The notes under the pieces were generated by a model that was given only the letters and a program-made list of their open reading frames with translations, had not been told where the DNA came from and made no database searches. Positions 48,928 to 60,340 of a stretch of DNA of 64,000 bases are shown here, in pieces. A program made the position numbers and the translations under genes. Source of the DNA: Medicago truncatula (taxonomy: Eukaryota; Streptophyta; Magnoliopsida; Fabales; Fabaceae); assembly GCF_003473485.1 (NCBI RefSeq), contig NC_053048.1:29198755-29262754 (forward strand). Reading direction: 5' to 3'. Every line of letters starts with the position of its first letter. The first letter of the stretch is position 1.

Positions 48928-49199
48928 GGTTTTACATATGCCCCTACCTAGTCAATCCAAATAGAAAAATAACTTTAGTTGTATTTTTTAAAAGTTGTTT
49001 ATTTTGTAGTTTTATTTTGGTTTTAGTTAAGAGGGAATCGTGAGATTATCTAGAAATAAATATACATTTTGCCTAGTCAATCCATATAGAAAAATCACTT
49101 TAGCATACGTATTCTTTTAAATAAACTTCAATTGCTTAGGTAAGCTAGGATATGAACAACGTTCGCTTATGTAATGAAAGCAAAATATTGCAATTTTAC

Positions 49200-50540
49200 A
49201 AACATATTTATACGAATTAGTCCATTCATATACAGTACAAATAAAATATAATAAGCTTAAAAAAAAAAAAAAATTGTCGGTGAACGTAACTTTAAGGTAT
49301 ATTTTGATTCTTTAAAACGTGTCATTTTGGTCTCTTAACTTGAATATGTTACTCCATTAAATAAAACTTAAATTTGTTAATACAAGGTAGTTCTTTCTAT
49401 CTAAAGTGTGTAGTTTAAATCGGAGTTACGTCATATATACTAATTTAATCATCTGTTGGAAACTCATACACACGAGTCGAGGAGTTGAGGTTTGAATTTC
49501 AATTATGACGTTCGGCCTAATAATTTCAGCATATAATAGAGATTTTGTTTAAATAAGATTAAAAATAGAATAAAAAAATTATATTTTATTTCACTCCACT
49601 AATTTCCATTACATTTAGCTTGTACCACTTGAAAATCTTCCATCCAAATTTTTAATATGATGTTTATATTTGGATTGATGGAACAAGAAGGAATGGAATG
49701 ACACAGTGTTTCATTGTTTGCATATATTATAATAGGATGGAATGAAACATAATGATATTCATTCTATCACATTCCATTACATTTCTCTATTTTGCTTACC
49801 CTCCATGTTAGAAGGTACGGGAAGGATTCTTTAGTTTAATTAACTTTATAATTATTTAATGACAATTTTATCCTCGCTTCTATATTCTACACTCGTACAT
49901 ATAACCACGGCATGATATACTTTACTATGACGGTCCATGCAATGTATGTTGCACCATCAGCACACGCACTACCCTCCCTAAAAAAAAACACGCACTATCC
50001 ACTACAAGACTCCTCACATGCATGGTTATCTACCATGTTCTTAGCACCACTAACCACTTTGAAGAGTGAGGGAGAAGACACACTCTCTGGTGGAGATATG
50101 CATCAAGGACCTTGTCAATGGACACGCTCTCTGGTGGAGATATGCACCAAAGACCTTGTCAATAGATCATGTCAAGGAGAGGAGATTGAAGCAGAACATC
50201 GGGCGCCACAATCTCACTAGGATGGGAGTTATCATGCACTACTTGTGAAACTAGTCGAATGAAGGATTAAGCATTGTAGATCATGTCGTTTAGCTAGTAC
50301 GCAATAGTTACACCGTACGTCAATACTTTTTCATGCATTGTAACTAACACATATGTTTTATTTAACAATCTATGACTGGTTTAAATATAGAGAATACAAG
50401 TATAGATTTTAGGGGGGAAATCAAGACATACCAAATATTAAAAAAAAATAAAAAAATAAAAAAAACACAGAAAATATGCATTATTAAAAGGAGAAAACCA
50501 CATAATCTCCATCCCTTTCCTCATTTTCTCAAACTGTCCA
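49200..50540. other. Spacer between copies E and D
   Basis: Contains the empty SINE site (about 49337), a diverged tRNA-like repeat (49455-49550), a MITE-like AT-rich stretch with repeated ttccattaca/ggaatggaat motifs (49600-49800), and a block at 49905-50240 resembling 42650-42860. No gene. Confidence 0.4.
50079..50166. repeat. 44-bp tandem duplication
   Basis: Two units (50079-50122 and 50123-50166) share ctctctggtggagatatgca and ccttgtcaat with three or four differences. It lies downstream of copy E. Confidence 0.85.
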
Positions 50541-50554
50541 TTTTCTTTTATTTT

Positions 50555-52434
50555 TTATTTCTCTATTACTTGTTCCTTTATCCTTGCAACATCAGTGTGT
50601 GTTTTTCCCTCCATTTTTCTCTTCAAGGAATGCCTCAAATAATCTCCAAACTTGACTTTCTGGTACATCTTGGGATGTTGAGCATCTATCATATGATGAA
50701 ATGGCTCAACTTCAACATCATCTTGAGGCAACAAAAATGATGCATTAGAAGTCCTTCTCTTGTTCTTATTTGTCACTGCTCTGTGTTCTACACTTTTGAA
50801 TTTTCCGTTACTCAATATCTGCTCATATTGAACATTGTAGATATATGATTAATTAAGTAATTTTTTTATAAAAAAAAATTAAGAATTAATTAAGCTCAAC
50901 TACTAGATAAGGTACCAAGAAACTTTTTTTATAATTAATTAATTAACTTTTTTTTATAAAGAAATTAATATGAATTCAGCATATCCTTGTTAACCTTAAA
51001 CCTGAGTGATTTGTATGATAAACTAGATAATGTATTAGGAACTTAATCAAGATCAACTACTATTTAGGCCCAAACTTAGAAAAAGGACACAAGAGGTATT
51101 GTAAAGATTAGTATGGGAAAAATTGTAATTTGATCAAAGTAACTTACCATTTTCCCCATACTATTATTGAAGATTAATATGGGTGAAAATTGATTTGTAT
51201 GTTTGATTTTAATCATTGAAGATTTGATTAAAGTATTTCAAATTATGTGTCAATTGAATCATCTTCCACATTTGATAAATTTTCACTTTTTCAAGATGAG
51301 GGTGTTACATTGAGGGATAAGATAAAAATGAATATACCTCTATAACATCTCCGATATTGACGACTATGGCATCTAATAATATTGGATTAATTGGTACCCA
51401 ATTTCCTTTGTTTCGAATTTCTAACCCAGACACATCATCATCTTGCATGAGCAAGGTAATGGTGCCTGTGTCAGAATGCGAACTCATACCTAATACTTGC
51501 TCAGGTGTGTTGCAAGGAGGGTAATAGTTCACACGTAATGCTTGAATGAATTCTTTATGCAATCCAACAAGAGCATGCTTCTCTAACCCCATAATAATAG
51601 ACAAAGAACTTAAAAGTTCCTCGCCAACTCGTTTCATTTCACTTGAATATGCCTCTATTATCTCCCTACATTAGGAAATGAATTTCATCAAAATCACAAA
51701 ATGTGCATATATTGTTTAAAAATTTATATATGTACATATTTATTTTTATTTCAAAACACATACTTGAATCCATGTGGGGTTTTTGGCCAAAATCGGAGGT
51801 TCCTGTACTGATCGGGATAAATGAATAAAATTAGTGCGTCTCCCCAATCAAGTGTCTGCTCCTCAGAAACTACATAAGCTTGGCCATAGCCTTGTATGTC
51901 GTTTGAGAGCATTGCATATGTTTCCTTCTCTTCTATTGGAAGTTTGAAAAACTCATCTACTGCATCCTTCATTCTCTGTATGAGTTCTTTTTGCACACCA
52001 TGATTCACTATCTGCATAGGTATATATTTGCAATCTTAACAAAACTTGATGAAAACCAAACAAAAATTTGACATACGTTCACAAATATGTCTATATATAA
52101 ATGGATATTTTAGTAAAAAATAGGCACATTAAATACGCGAAAATCCTAACCCAAAAAAAAAAATGCGCGGAAATTATAGTTGATGAATTACCTGAAAGAA
52201 ACCCCAGTCCTTGCATGCAACCTCAAGTTTCAGCAACTCTTCGATGCTCCCATTTGAAAGCTGTGTAAAATCAATGATAGGAATCTCTGAAGAAAGTTGA
52301 GGCATGTAGTTTACTTTCTCCATTTCTTCTTCATTCCTCACATATTTTGTTGGAACTTCCAAAGGATTCATCTTCACCATTTCTTGAACATTTGGAACTG
52401 GCAAAGATGGAGCATAAGTGGGTGCTTCTTCCAT
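50555..52434 (-). CDS. SRG1-like 2OG-Fe(II) dioxygenase, copy E (altered start)
   Basis: Exons 52192-52434, 51764-52011, 51338-51665 and 50555-50818 (- strand; phases 0, 2, 0) give 360 residues from the in-frame ATG at 52434 (MEEAPTYAPSLPVP). The active site is complete: H227, D229 (SSHSD), H285, R295-x-S297. One extra codon (NPILLDAIVV) lies in exon 3. The ancestral ATG at 52457 (ATGAGTGTTGAC..) is now out of frame because four bases are missing relative to copy A. It opens a 27-codon overlapping uORF ending at 52374. The upstream segment that carries the ctataaaag TATA box in copies A and D is deleted. The coding region looks intact, but expression is doubtful. Exon 1 is nearly identical to that of copy A. 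Confidence 0.8.
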
Positions 52435-52457
52435 CTTTTATCTTTGTCAACACTCAT
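52374..52457 (-). promoter_or_regulatory. Overlapping uORF from the ancestral start codon of copy E
   Basis: The paralogous start codon is retained at 52457 but leads through MSVDKDKRWKKHPLM.. to a TGA at 52374-52376, overlapping the usable frame by 61 bases. If transcripts include it, it would reduce translation from the ATG at 52434. Confidence 0.6.
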
Positions 52458-52989
52458 TTTCAATTTGTTTGTTTTTTGTTAGTAGAGGGAATATTAATAT
52501 TGTCTAAAAATAAATATAACTCTACCTATAGTCAATGATCAAATCAGTTTAGTATATTGCTTTGGATTTATGGAACATATATTGGAATTTCCAGATTAAA
52601 TAAACTTCAATTGCTTGGCTAAGCTGGGATATTAACAAAGTCAGCTCATGTAAAGAAAGCAAAATATTTCAATTTGCAAACAAATTTTGTAGTTTATACA
52701 AATTAATCTCATAGTCTTACTACCTTTTTCACGTGCTATGGTAATGTAAAAGTCAAACTTATATCGCGAATGATTTTTTCTAGATTATCTTTGAAAAAAT
52801 GTGGGTAATTAATCCATCAACTAATCAAAGTTAGCCACGTAAAATAAATTTGTAAGTGGAGTGAAAGATGATTTGTTGGTATAAACTTTTAGGTGTTTCT
52901 CTTTTTGTGCAAGATGAATCACTCTGGTTGAATTAATATATTACATTTTGGCTTATTAAAAATAAATTTGATCAATTATTTCATAAATT

Positions 52990-53290
52990 ACCGACAATTA
53001 GCTTTTGTAACTTTATCTCGTGTAAAGAAAAGGAAAATAGCTTGATTGCCACATGTATTAGTTTATATACGAAAGAATAATTTAATTAGTTGTCTCTTTC
53101 GGTGCTTAGTATTGATACTAAAATTAAATTAAATTTGTGAAAATTATTGTGAATGTTTTTGGTGGTTCATATGCTGCAAGTTGTACAAAGTCAGCTGATG
53201 TTCGATGAAAAGAAAGGAAAATAGTTTGATTGCAACTTGTTTTGGTTTATTCAAGAAAATATTTATTATGGTCTCTTTCAAAGGTTTGGT
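52990..53290 (-). repeat. Extra partial copies of the array's upstream block
   Basis: gtaaagaaaaggaaaatagc, ttgattgcc (53025-53055) and caaagtcagctgatgttcga, gaaaggaaaatagtttgatt (53185-53235) repeat the block found at 52640-52680 (caaagtcagctcatgtaaag). They suggest local duplication upstream of the last gene. Confidence 0.4.
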
Positions 53291-53819
53291 ACCCTTAAAA
53301 AATTGGGAGTATAATTATTATGAGCAATACCTCCAGATATCCACGTAAAAATACATATATCAATAGATTATCTTAAAAAGTATATATTGTTTAATTTCTT
53401 TTTCTTTTACTTTCGATCACTTTTGTGTGTGCATCCAAATCATTTTATTATTTTAATTTGGAGTTCTGTCAAACATTTCTTTTGTATCGTTCCAATTTTA
53501 TCGGATGTCTTCAAAGGGATAATGTCAAATTATATGTCATACAAAAATTTGAGTACTTTTTTTTTTGAGCAAAAAAAAAAAAAAAGTTTAGTAAAGGAGA
53601 CCAACTTTTCAAAATGTCTCTACAAAATTTAGCAAAAATTTTGAGCAAAAATTTAGCAAAAAAAAATTTGAGTACTTGTTTCTCTACAAAATGTCTCTAT
53701 TTATAAAAATAAAAAATCTCATACAATTTAGTAAAGGAGACCAACTTTTCAAAATGTTTCACCAATGACCATTCCAGATAGTTAAATATATTTAATGTTC
53801 AAAATTTCCCCCGATCATT

Positions 53820-53960
53820 ACGCGGATTTGGTGGTAAGTGTTCATACATTTTGATCTCATGGTTCTGAGTTTGAATCCCATTGTCAATGGCTAGAGAAGC
53901 TTTTTGGATGAGACACAACCACTTGACCGGAGTAATCGATTACATACCTTAAAATTTATT
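53820..53960 (+). mobile_element. SINE-like repeat
   Basis: gcggatttggtggtaagtgt as box A-like region and ctgagtttgaatcccattgt as box B-like, followed by ctttttggatgagacacaac. Degenerate. Confidence 0.45.
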
Positions 53961-54010
53961 TTCTGGAGTTTTATGAAGAAAACGGTACTATCACTATGGT
54001 ATGATGAATA

Positions 54011-54231
54011 CTCCCTGTCGTTTTCAAAGTCCAATGTATCATTAAATGTGGCTTTACATATATTACCCTTATATATTTTTTGCTGAGAGAGAAATATATT
54101 GAATGAAGTATTAAATTATTAAGGTTATTATAGGAAAAAGATAAATTGTTGTATCAAAAGTAGTAAAAGTATTTGTTGTTTTGGTTTGTGTAAAAAGTCA
54201 AAATGTGACAATTAAAAGGGAACAGAAGGAG
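54011..54231. mobile_element. Stowaway-type MITE
   Basis: Ends CTCCCTGTCGTTTTCAAAGT and, in reverse, CTCCTTCTGTTCCCTTTTAA, flanked by TA on each side (54009-54010 and 54232-54233). 221 bp, AT-rich interior. Confidence 0.65.
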
Positions 54232-54245
54232 TATATATTAATATA

Positions 54246-54411
54246 AGGAATGCTAGCAACACTCTCTTTTGAGCACTCTCTCTAGCACTCACTTTTTTAT
54301 TAGGTGAAATCAATGTATGTCTCACCACTTTATGTGGGTTCCATTTCCAAAGTGTAGGTTATACATTGATTTCACCTGATAAAAGAGTGATTGCAAGAGA
54401 GTGTTTTTCCT
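54246..54411. mobile_element. Short fold-back MITE
   Basis: The left arm caacactctcttttgagcac, ttattaggtgaaatcaatg mirrors the right arm cattgatttcacctgataaa, gcaagagagtgtttttcct. The loop contains accactttatgtgggttcca. Confidence 0.75.
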
Positions 54412-55121
54412 ATTTTTACATTGAAAAAAGTGTCATATATATTGTGGAATCTTCAATTTGACCACTTTCCCAACTGCATTTATTGAGCTTCTGGAATAAC
54501 CCAATGTAAAAGCAATGATACCACAACTCAAACCAAAAGTTTTGCATATAATAAAGTGGAGACAATGTTCAATGGATTTTCACTATATATTGCATGAGAC
54601 TTTTTTATCTAAAGAAAAAATTGAGAGATTAATTTACTAAAGAGTCTCACATCAGATTAAAGAATGACTTTGTAAATGAAAGACATCTTTCACTTAATAA
54701 GATGGTTTCGTAGAGATGACATTGTGTTATCAATTCATAGATTCTTATTGAATTTCTGTTTTGTGTACAAAATTTCTTTATTAATTTCACACATGAAAGC
54801 TTGAACTTGTAGCTGTGAGTTAAAAGATTTTACTAATGCCAAAAAACTAAATTTATTAATTTTACAAATACCAAATCTTCACAAGTATATAGAGAAAAGA
54901 GTAAAATTCTATTTATTATCAATCTATCCTTGTTTTAAACTATAATGATCAAGAACAATAACTATTCAAGAACATGAAGAAAAAAACTTAAAAACATAAC
55001 TATGCAAATTAAAAACAGAAGTAATACTAAAATATTTAGTTCTTCACTATAACTAAAAACATAATCTTTGCAATATTTTGACAGCAGCTTCTTCAACTTC
55101 ATTTCGGCATCCGAATTCCGG

Positions 55122-56482
55122 TCACTGCGGCGGAGGACAGAAAGTGATAACATATCTTGGAGCCCTACATCTATTAAGACTACTAGTATCATCATAAGCA
55201 TAACTATAAGCTTTAGGGCAAATAGCCTTAAAGAGATTAGCAAAAAGTGTAGGTTTACAAGTTTTAGGATCAGAATAATCTCCAGTGCAACAATATTTAG
55301 CAGATTGCATAGCCAAACAAGCACTTTTACAACCAACAACTTTCCCATTTCTCTTCACTTCAAGTGCTGATGGACAACAAACATTCAAATCAACTTCACA
55401 AGAAGCTATTCCACAACCAATTCCACCACCAACAGGTTTCATTGAAACAGGTAAATTGAAACCATCAACTAAACTCACATCATAGAAATGTAGTGGTGAA
55501 GATGATGATCCTAGTGTCATTTCAACTACTGTTGCTGGTGGAACTCCTCCTAATCCTGCACATTGTAGTTTACCAAAGCAATCACCTGTTAGACAGTGGC
55601 CGTTTCCGTCGTTGTCGAAAGTGCAGCCTTGTCTTCCCCATATTCTTCCTGACCATTTTTCTTGTACATCTAATACTACTTCGTCGCCGCTACCTAGATG
55701 AAATCCACCATCTTTTGGTGTCTGTTGCCCTGAGCCTCCTAGTATCCCTGGCCATACACTTTCTCCACAATTGTTCACTAGAATTAGTTGAGCACCATCT
55801 GCATCAAATAATAGATAAATGTTTAGAAATGTAACGCTTAATACCAAAGATTCTTAGATAGCAACATATAAGAGCATTTCCATGAGTAGCTAGTAAAAAA
55901 GGTTGATATTTTAAACATCTATGATCTGTTATGTATGTGCATATAATATCAACTATTGATTCGTTTATCAACTGTTGATATTACTTACTTTACTCTTTAA
56001 ATTAAATTGTTCTTCACTTTAGAGAACTATGATTAGTCATGGTCGTCGTTCTGATAGTTGAACCCAGGACCTCAACGATTATACCACCGAGCTCAACCAC
56101 TACGCCATGTTTTCAGCGTTGCACATTTCACAACGCTACTAGTATATATCTATATTTTACATGCATAATATATATAAAAATATTTTGGGTCCCAAAATTT
56201 TGGAGGTCCAACTCTATACAACTGTTTGCACCTTCACAGAGACGGCTCTGAAACTAGTCAAACATGATCTTGACTCTTAAAACTAACTAATAAACAAACA
56301 CATAAGACTCTTTGCCATTGGCTCTGAAAAAATATAACTTTGTTATACTAAATGTATTCTAATTTTTGCTTGTGGACATTTATTACAAATAGAAAAATAA
56401 TCAATGTGGAAGAAGTATTACCTATGAGTATGATGGAGCAAAAGGCCACCAAGTAGTAGAGAAGTGTTGAAGTTCTTGACAT
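55122..56482 (-). CDS. Thaumatin-like protein (PR-5 family)
   Basis: Two exons on the - strand, 56422-56482 and 55122-55798, joined in phase 1, give 245 residues. Residues 1-20 ([20 protein letters not shown]) form a signal peptide, so the protein is secreted. The thaumatin signature [14 protein letters not shown] is present, as are the acidic-cleft residues in [27 protein letters not shown] and SCEVD, which fits a glucan-binding or antifungal PR-5 type. The C-terminus SYAYDD..ITFCP is normal. The mature part has 17 cysteines instead of 16: the usual VNCP site reads VCCP. Intron 1 contains a tRNA-like repeat. A TATA-like ctatataata lies about 60 bp upstream. There is no C-terminal extension. 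Confidence 0.92.
56041..56112 (-). mobile_element. tRNA-like repeat in TLP intron
   Basis: On the - strand: tggcgtagtggttgagctcg, gtggtataatcgttgaggtc, ctgggttcaactatcag, i.e. box A and box B in order. Too short and mispaired for a working tRNA gene; probably a SINE head in sense with the thaumatin-like gene. Confidence 0.45.
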
Positions 56483-56539
56483 AGTTTAAGTTCAATTTTC
56501 AATCTGATCTAGTAAAAGATAAAGAGGCAATGCTACCTA

Positions 56540-56551
56540 TTATATAGTGCA
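56540..56551 (-). promoter_or_regulatory. Putative TATA box of TLP gene
   Basis: ctatataata-type sequence on the - strand 58-70 bp before the start codon at 56482. Confidence 0.45.
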
Positions 56552-57370
56552 TAAGTGACAGTGTGTGACAAGTGCTAACTTTTTCTATATAAAAAAGCAT
56601 AAGACAGTTTTGTTACTTCCATCTGTGACCATCACTAAGCTTTTCCCTTTATTTTCTAGGTTACTTTCACCTTTCTCTTTCATAATAACATAGGAGCATA
56701 TATGCATTGCTTCTTCTTGGAGATTTCTTTTTCAAGTAAATGTTTCATTAAAATAATAAAATAGTTAACATAGCTATAATCTATTTAAATAATTTGGAAT
56801 TTTTTTATACAACTTGCTAGAAAAATAAAGCAATAAAGAAGTATGTACCATGTGATATTAACTTTAGTTTGATTAGGGAATGTTCTTATCATAAACTTCA
56901 ATAATATAGTATTAATATAGTATTAAATATAACTTTGTTATACTAATACTAAACAGTTTTTGGTTTATGACATCAGCAATATCTGCTTCTATCTTAAAAT
57001 GGAAAGGTACATGGCACACGTTATAAGATATTATGCCTTCTACTTTTTAAGCCTTGTAGCTTAAGATTTTCTTTTATTCTTAATGACACTTATGAGTGTA
57101 ATTTAAATATTAAACAAAGTGGGTTGCATACTTGCATATATATAGTGACCGATAAAGCTTGATTAGAAGTGTAAACAGTATTATTGCATATGTACTTTTG
57201 TTACAATAGTGTTGGATATGTCTTTAACCAAAGAAATTAAGTTAAGTTATCATAACTTTTTGTCTTAATGTAGTTTTTTTAAATAATTTTGTATTAAATT
57301 AGGGAATGTTGTGAGATTTTATCTAATATTGTTTTGCAGCATAATAGTCTTGATAGGTGGTTTTGGCACC

Positions 57371-58020
57371 TCAAACGTAATTTGGAATAAGGAGGTCCCT
57401 CTGAAGGTTAATCTCTTTGTTTGATGTCTGCTTCGTAATCGTCTACCAACAACAGATAATTTAAGCAGGAGGCACGTTCTTCATACTAATGCCCAATTAT
57501 GTATGGGAGGTTTTGGTTTAATGGAGGATATTGATCATCTTTTTCTATCTTGCGAATTTTTCCATAAAATTTGGTTTGGCATCTCTAATTGGCTTGGTTT
57601 TAGTATGGTACACCCTACGCATGTTGTAGAACACTGTCATCAATTTGAATATTTAGGTGGTTTTAAAAAACATATGCACTACTTTTCAACTCATTTGGTT
57701 AACAACTGTGTGGATGATCTTGTGTGAAAAATATGCACGGGTCTTTCATCAAAAAGAAGATTCGCTACAATATCTTTTAGACAAGATTAAGCTACAATCT
57801 TATTGGTGGCTGAAAACAAATAGAATTCATTTTGTTTTTAACTACCACTTGTGATGGCTTAACTCAGTTAGCTTGTTTGTGAATCATTTAGTATTGAGGT
57901 TGTTATGCCCTCTTCCTTTTCTTTTCTTTTTTTGTTTTGCTTTTGATGTAATGTGAATCTTTTCTTCCTGATTTTTGACACTTCTTGTGCTAAAAATCCA
58001 AGGATCTCATTAATATAATC
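57371..58020 (+). pseudogene. LINE reverse transcriptase 3' end (zf-RVT) remnant
   Basis: The frame reads SNVIWNKEVPLKVNLFV, stop (TGA for the usual Trp), CLLRNRLPTTDNLSRRHVLH, ..CMGGFGLMEDIDHLFLSCEF. This is the zinc-binding domain at the end of plant LINE reverse transcriptases (VW...VPLKV..F.WRLL.NRLPT..NL..R). One zinc-ligand Cys is replaced by Phe (CMGGFG). A frameshift near 57700 moves the continuation to IWLTTVWMILCEK, then KIKLQSYWWLKT, as in intact LINE tails. The TGA-rich 3' tail follows. Non-functional. Confidence 0.7.
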
Positions 58021-59200
58021 CATTTCACCTTTTAAATAAAATTATATCAAATTAGTCATTTAAATTGAAAAAAGTTTATATTGTCGAACGATTTCCATTT
58101 CTCATCAGATTTTGGTACAAATTAGTGAACATGATCATTAAAAAATGTAAATTGTATCATCATCAACCTATCCAAATTCAAATAACATTCAAATTAAATC
58201 AATATAGGCTTATGAATTGATTCAAATGAAGCAAGAAAGGTGTGAACCAATTCACACCAAGTAAGACCGATTTGAATGAAAAAGTGTTATCTTTGACAAA
58301 AACAAGATGTTTATAGTGGGGCTTTCATTTGAGTTTCATATACATATATTTTTTAATAACCAATTTCACTTCATTCTTTCATCATTTGAATTCAAAGTTA
58401 TTCATGGGTGTGTAAAGTAATACTAAATCAATAGTTGTTATTCATGGGTTCATGATGGACACATCCAAATATAGGTCCATTCTAAACACGTTACCTGTGT
58501 TGAATGCATCATTCTCATATCCTCTTTTTTAGTGGTATAAATGGATCTCACACAATATTTTGTATTATTTTACGCTTTTCAATTATTTAAACAATTCAAC
58601 TACATTTTTCTAATATCCATATAAGAACTCTAAAATGGATCTCACTAATCTCGCAATATATTACAAAGTTATATTTTAAATTAATATATAAAATGTATAA
58701 TTGAAACAAATTAATTCAAAATACAATAATAAGAAAATAACATATATTTAAAATAAGTCAAAATATCTAAATAAATAACGAAAACTAAATTAAAAATATA
58801 TGAAAATATATTGAATAACATAATATGTATTTCTGTAAAATAAAAAAAATAAAAAAACAATATGCACTTTAAGTTATACAATATTTTTTAATTAAAAAAC
58901 TATTTAGGACAAGGGTGGCTCTACAAGACAATGATGGTATAATGAGCAGTACTTAGCCAATATACTTTGATAAAATGGTATTGCCCGACATTTAATTTAA
59001 GCTCTTAAGGGTGTACTATTGAATTGGAATTTTAAGAGAATTTAAAAGACAATTTGATAATAAAAGAATTCTGTGGTATTCAATCAACTTTTGTTAAATA
59101 GGAAAATACTATGATCTATTTATGGAGAAGTATCTTTCATGCTAGATGGATTTTAAAGAAAGACAGTGCAATGAAGAAAACATCAAAATTTGAAAAGACA
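58021..59200. other. Intergenic, no gene seen
   Basis: Very AT-rich with no open frame above about 60 codons and no clear repeat structure. Confidence 0.5.
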
Positions 59201-59204
59201 ACTA

Positions 59205-60340
59205 GCTTCTAGATCAAGGCTATAGGGAGAGAAGCAATCCTGCTGCTACTATGATGATTATATCTTTGGTACCTATTTTCCTGTGATCGCGGTGTTTGGA
59301 TGCTTCCAAAGACGCACTTCGACACTCCGTCAGGGAGCTCTAGAGGAGCCGGAGAGTAGAGCTGTTAAAACGGGCGGCCCGGCCCTAACGGGCTTCGGGC
59401 TTTATCGGGCCGGGCTAAAAACCCGGTTGAAAAAACGGGCTTGAAATATACTACCCGAGTCCGGCTCTACACGGGCTGCGGGTTAACGGGCCGGCCCGTA
59501 TTAAAAATAACATTTTTTTTATATAATAAAATACTCCTATAGATTTTTTTATAAATAAATTTTTAATATGTTTAAATAATGTCTAGCACAAAAATAAATT
59601 GTAAACATTTTCGTACACTAGTCGTAAACTAAAACGGCGAGGAAAACAATTTTAAATAAATTAGATACGTTATGGTTATAGATATTTACTTCCCTAAAAA
59701 AAGTTATTGATATTTATATATTTGATCTTTAAAATTATAAACAACGAAACGAGTAAATATAATTTTATGTGTTAATTCATTGAATTTTCACTTTTATTTT
59801 TTACTTTGATAATCAACTAAGTAAAGAATTATTTGAAAAATATATATAATTTATAGGATTTTTTTGTTATGCGGGCTAACGGGCTACCCCGCGGCCCGTT
59901 CGGGCTAGCCCTAACGGGTACCAGGTTTTTTAGGGTCGGGCTAAAAAACCCTATTAAAATTCGGGTTCAATATTTAAGGCCCGAGCCCTATAAATAATCG
60001 GGGCTAAACGGACCGGCCCGTAAGACCTGGCCCATTTTGACAGCTCTACCGGAGAGGGATAAGGAGTTGAAGGACCACAAATATTGAAGAAACAACTAAG
60101 ACTATGTGGATTGTCTAAGGAAGTTGGAATTTCTCCACTAAGATTATTCGTTTGAGAAATCAAGCTGTTGAAGATTTGAAATGTTTCCAAATTTTTTGAG
60201 GAATGTGACCACTAAATTGGTGATGACTATGAAAAATCTCTCGGTTTCCTTAAATTAGTTAATTACCTAAAGAAGCAGAAATGTTTCCCGTCAAAAAATT
60301 ATGATCCAAGAAAAGGTTTTGAAGCCTAAAGACTAGGGGT
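59205..60340 (-). pseudogene. IMK-type LRR receptor-kinase fragment split by a hAT MITE
   Basis: The - strand blocks are LQNLFLDHNFLTGNISASLG (about 60260-60330), SQTNNLSGEIPTSLDN and CGPSTPYPSP (60049-60190), then, beyond the MITE, LEASKHRDHRKIGTKD followed by IIIIVAAGLLLSL (59215-59330). The order LRR, capping Cys and Pro/Ser-rich region, basic stretch and KD(I/V)ILIV..LL membrane start is that of IMK2/IMK3-like receptor kinases. Stops and frameshifts are present and the kinase domain is absent. Family recognition is from memory and moderately secure. Confidence 0.55.
59357..60048. mobile_element. hAT-type MITE (692 bp) with perfect TSD
   Basis: Ends TAGAGCTGTTAAAACGGGC and, in reverse, TAGAGCTGTCAAAATGGGC. 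It is flanked by an exact 8-bp duplication CCGGAGAG (59349-59356 and 60049-60056). GC-rich arms (ggcccggccc, cgggccgggct) enclose an AT-rich centre. An 8-bp duplication with TA-G..C-TA ends is diagnostic of hAT elements. Confidence 0.88.

Noticed and set aside
50066-50248. Two overlapping + strand frames with a repeated peptide
   Set aside because: The peptide repeat is produced by the 44-bp tandem duplication. There is no start context, domain or splice structure.
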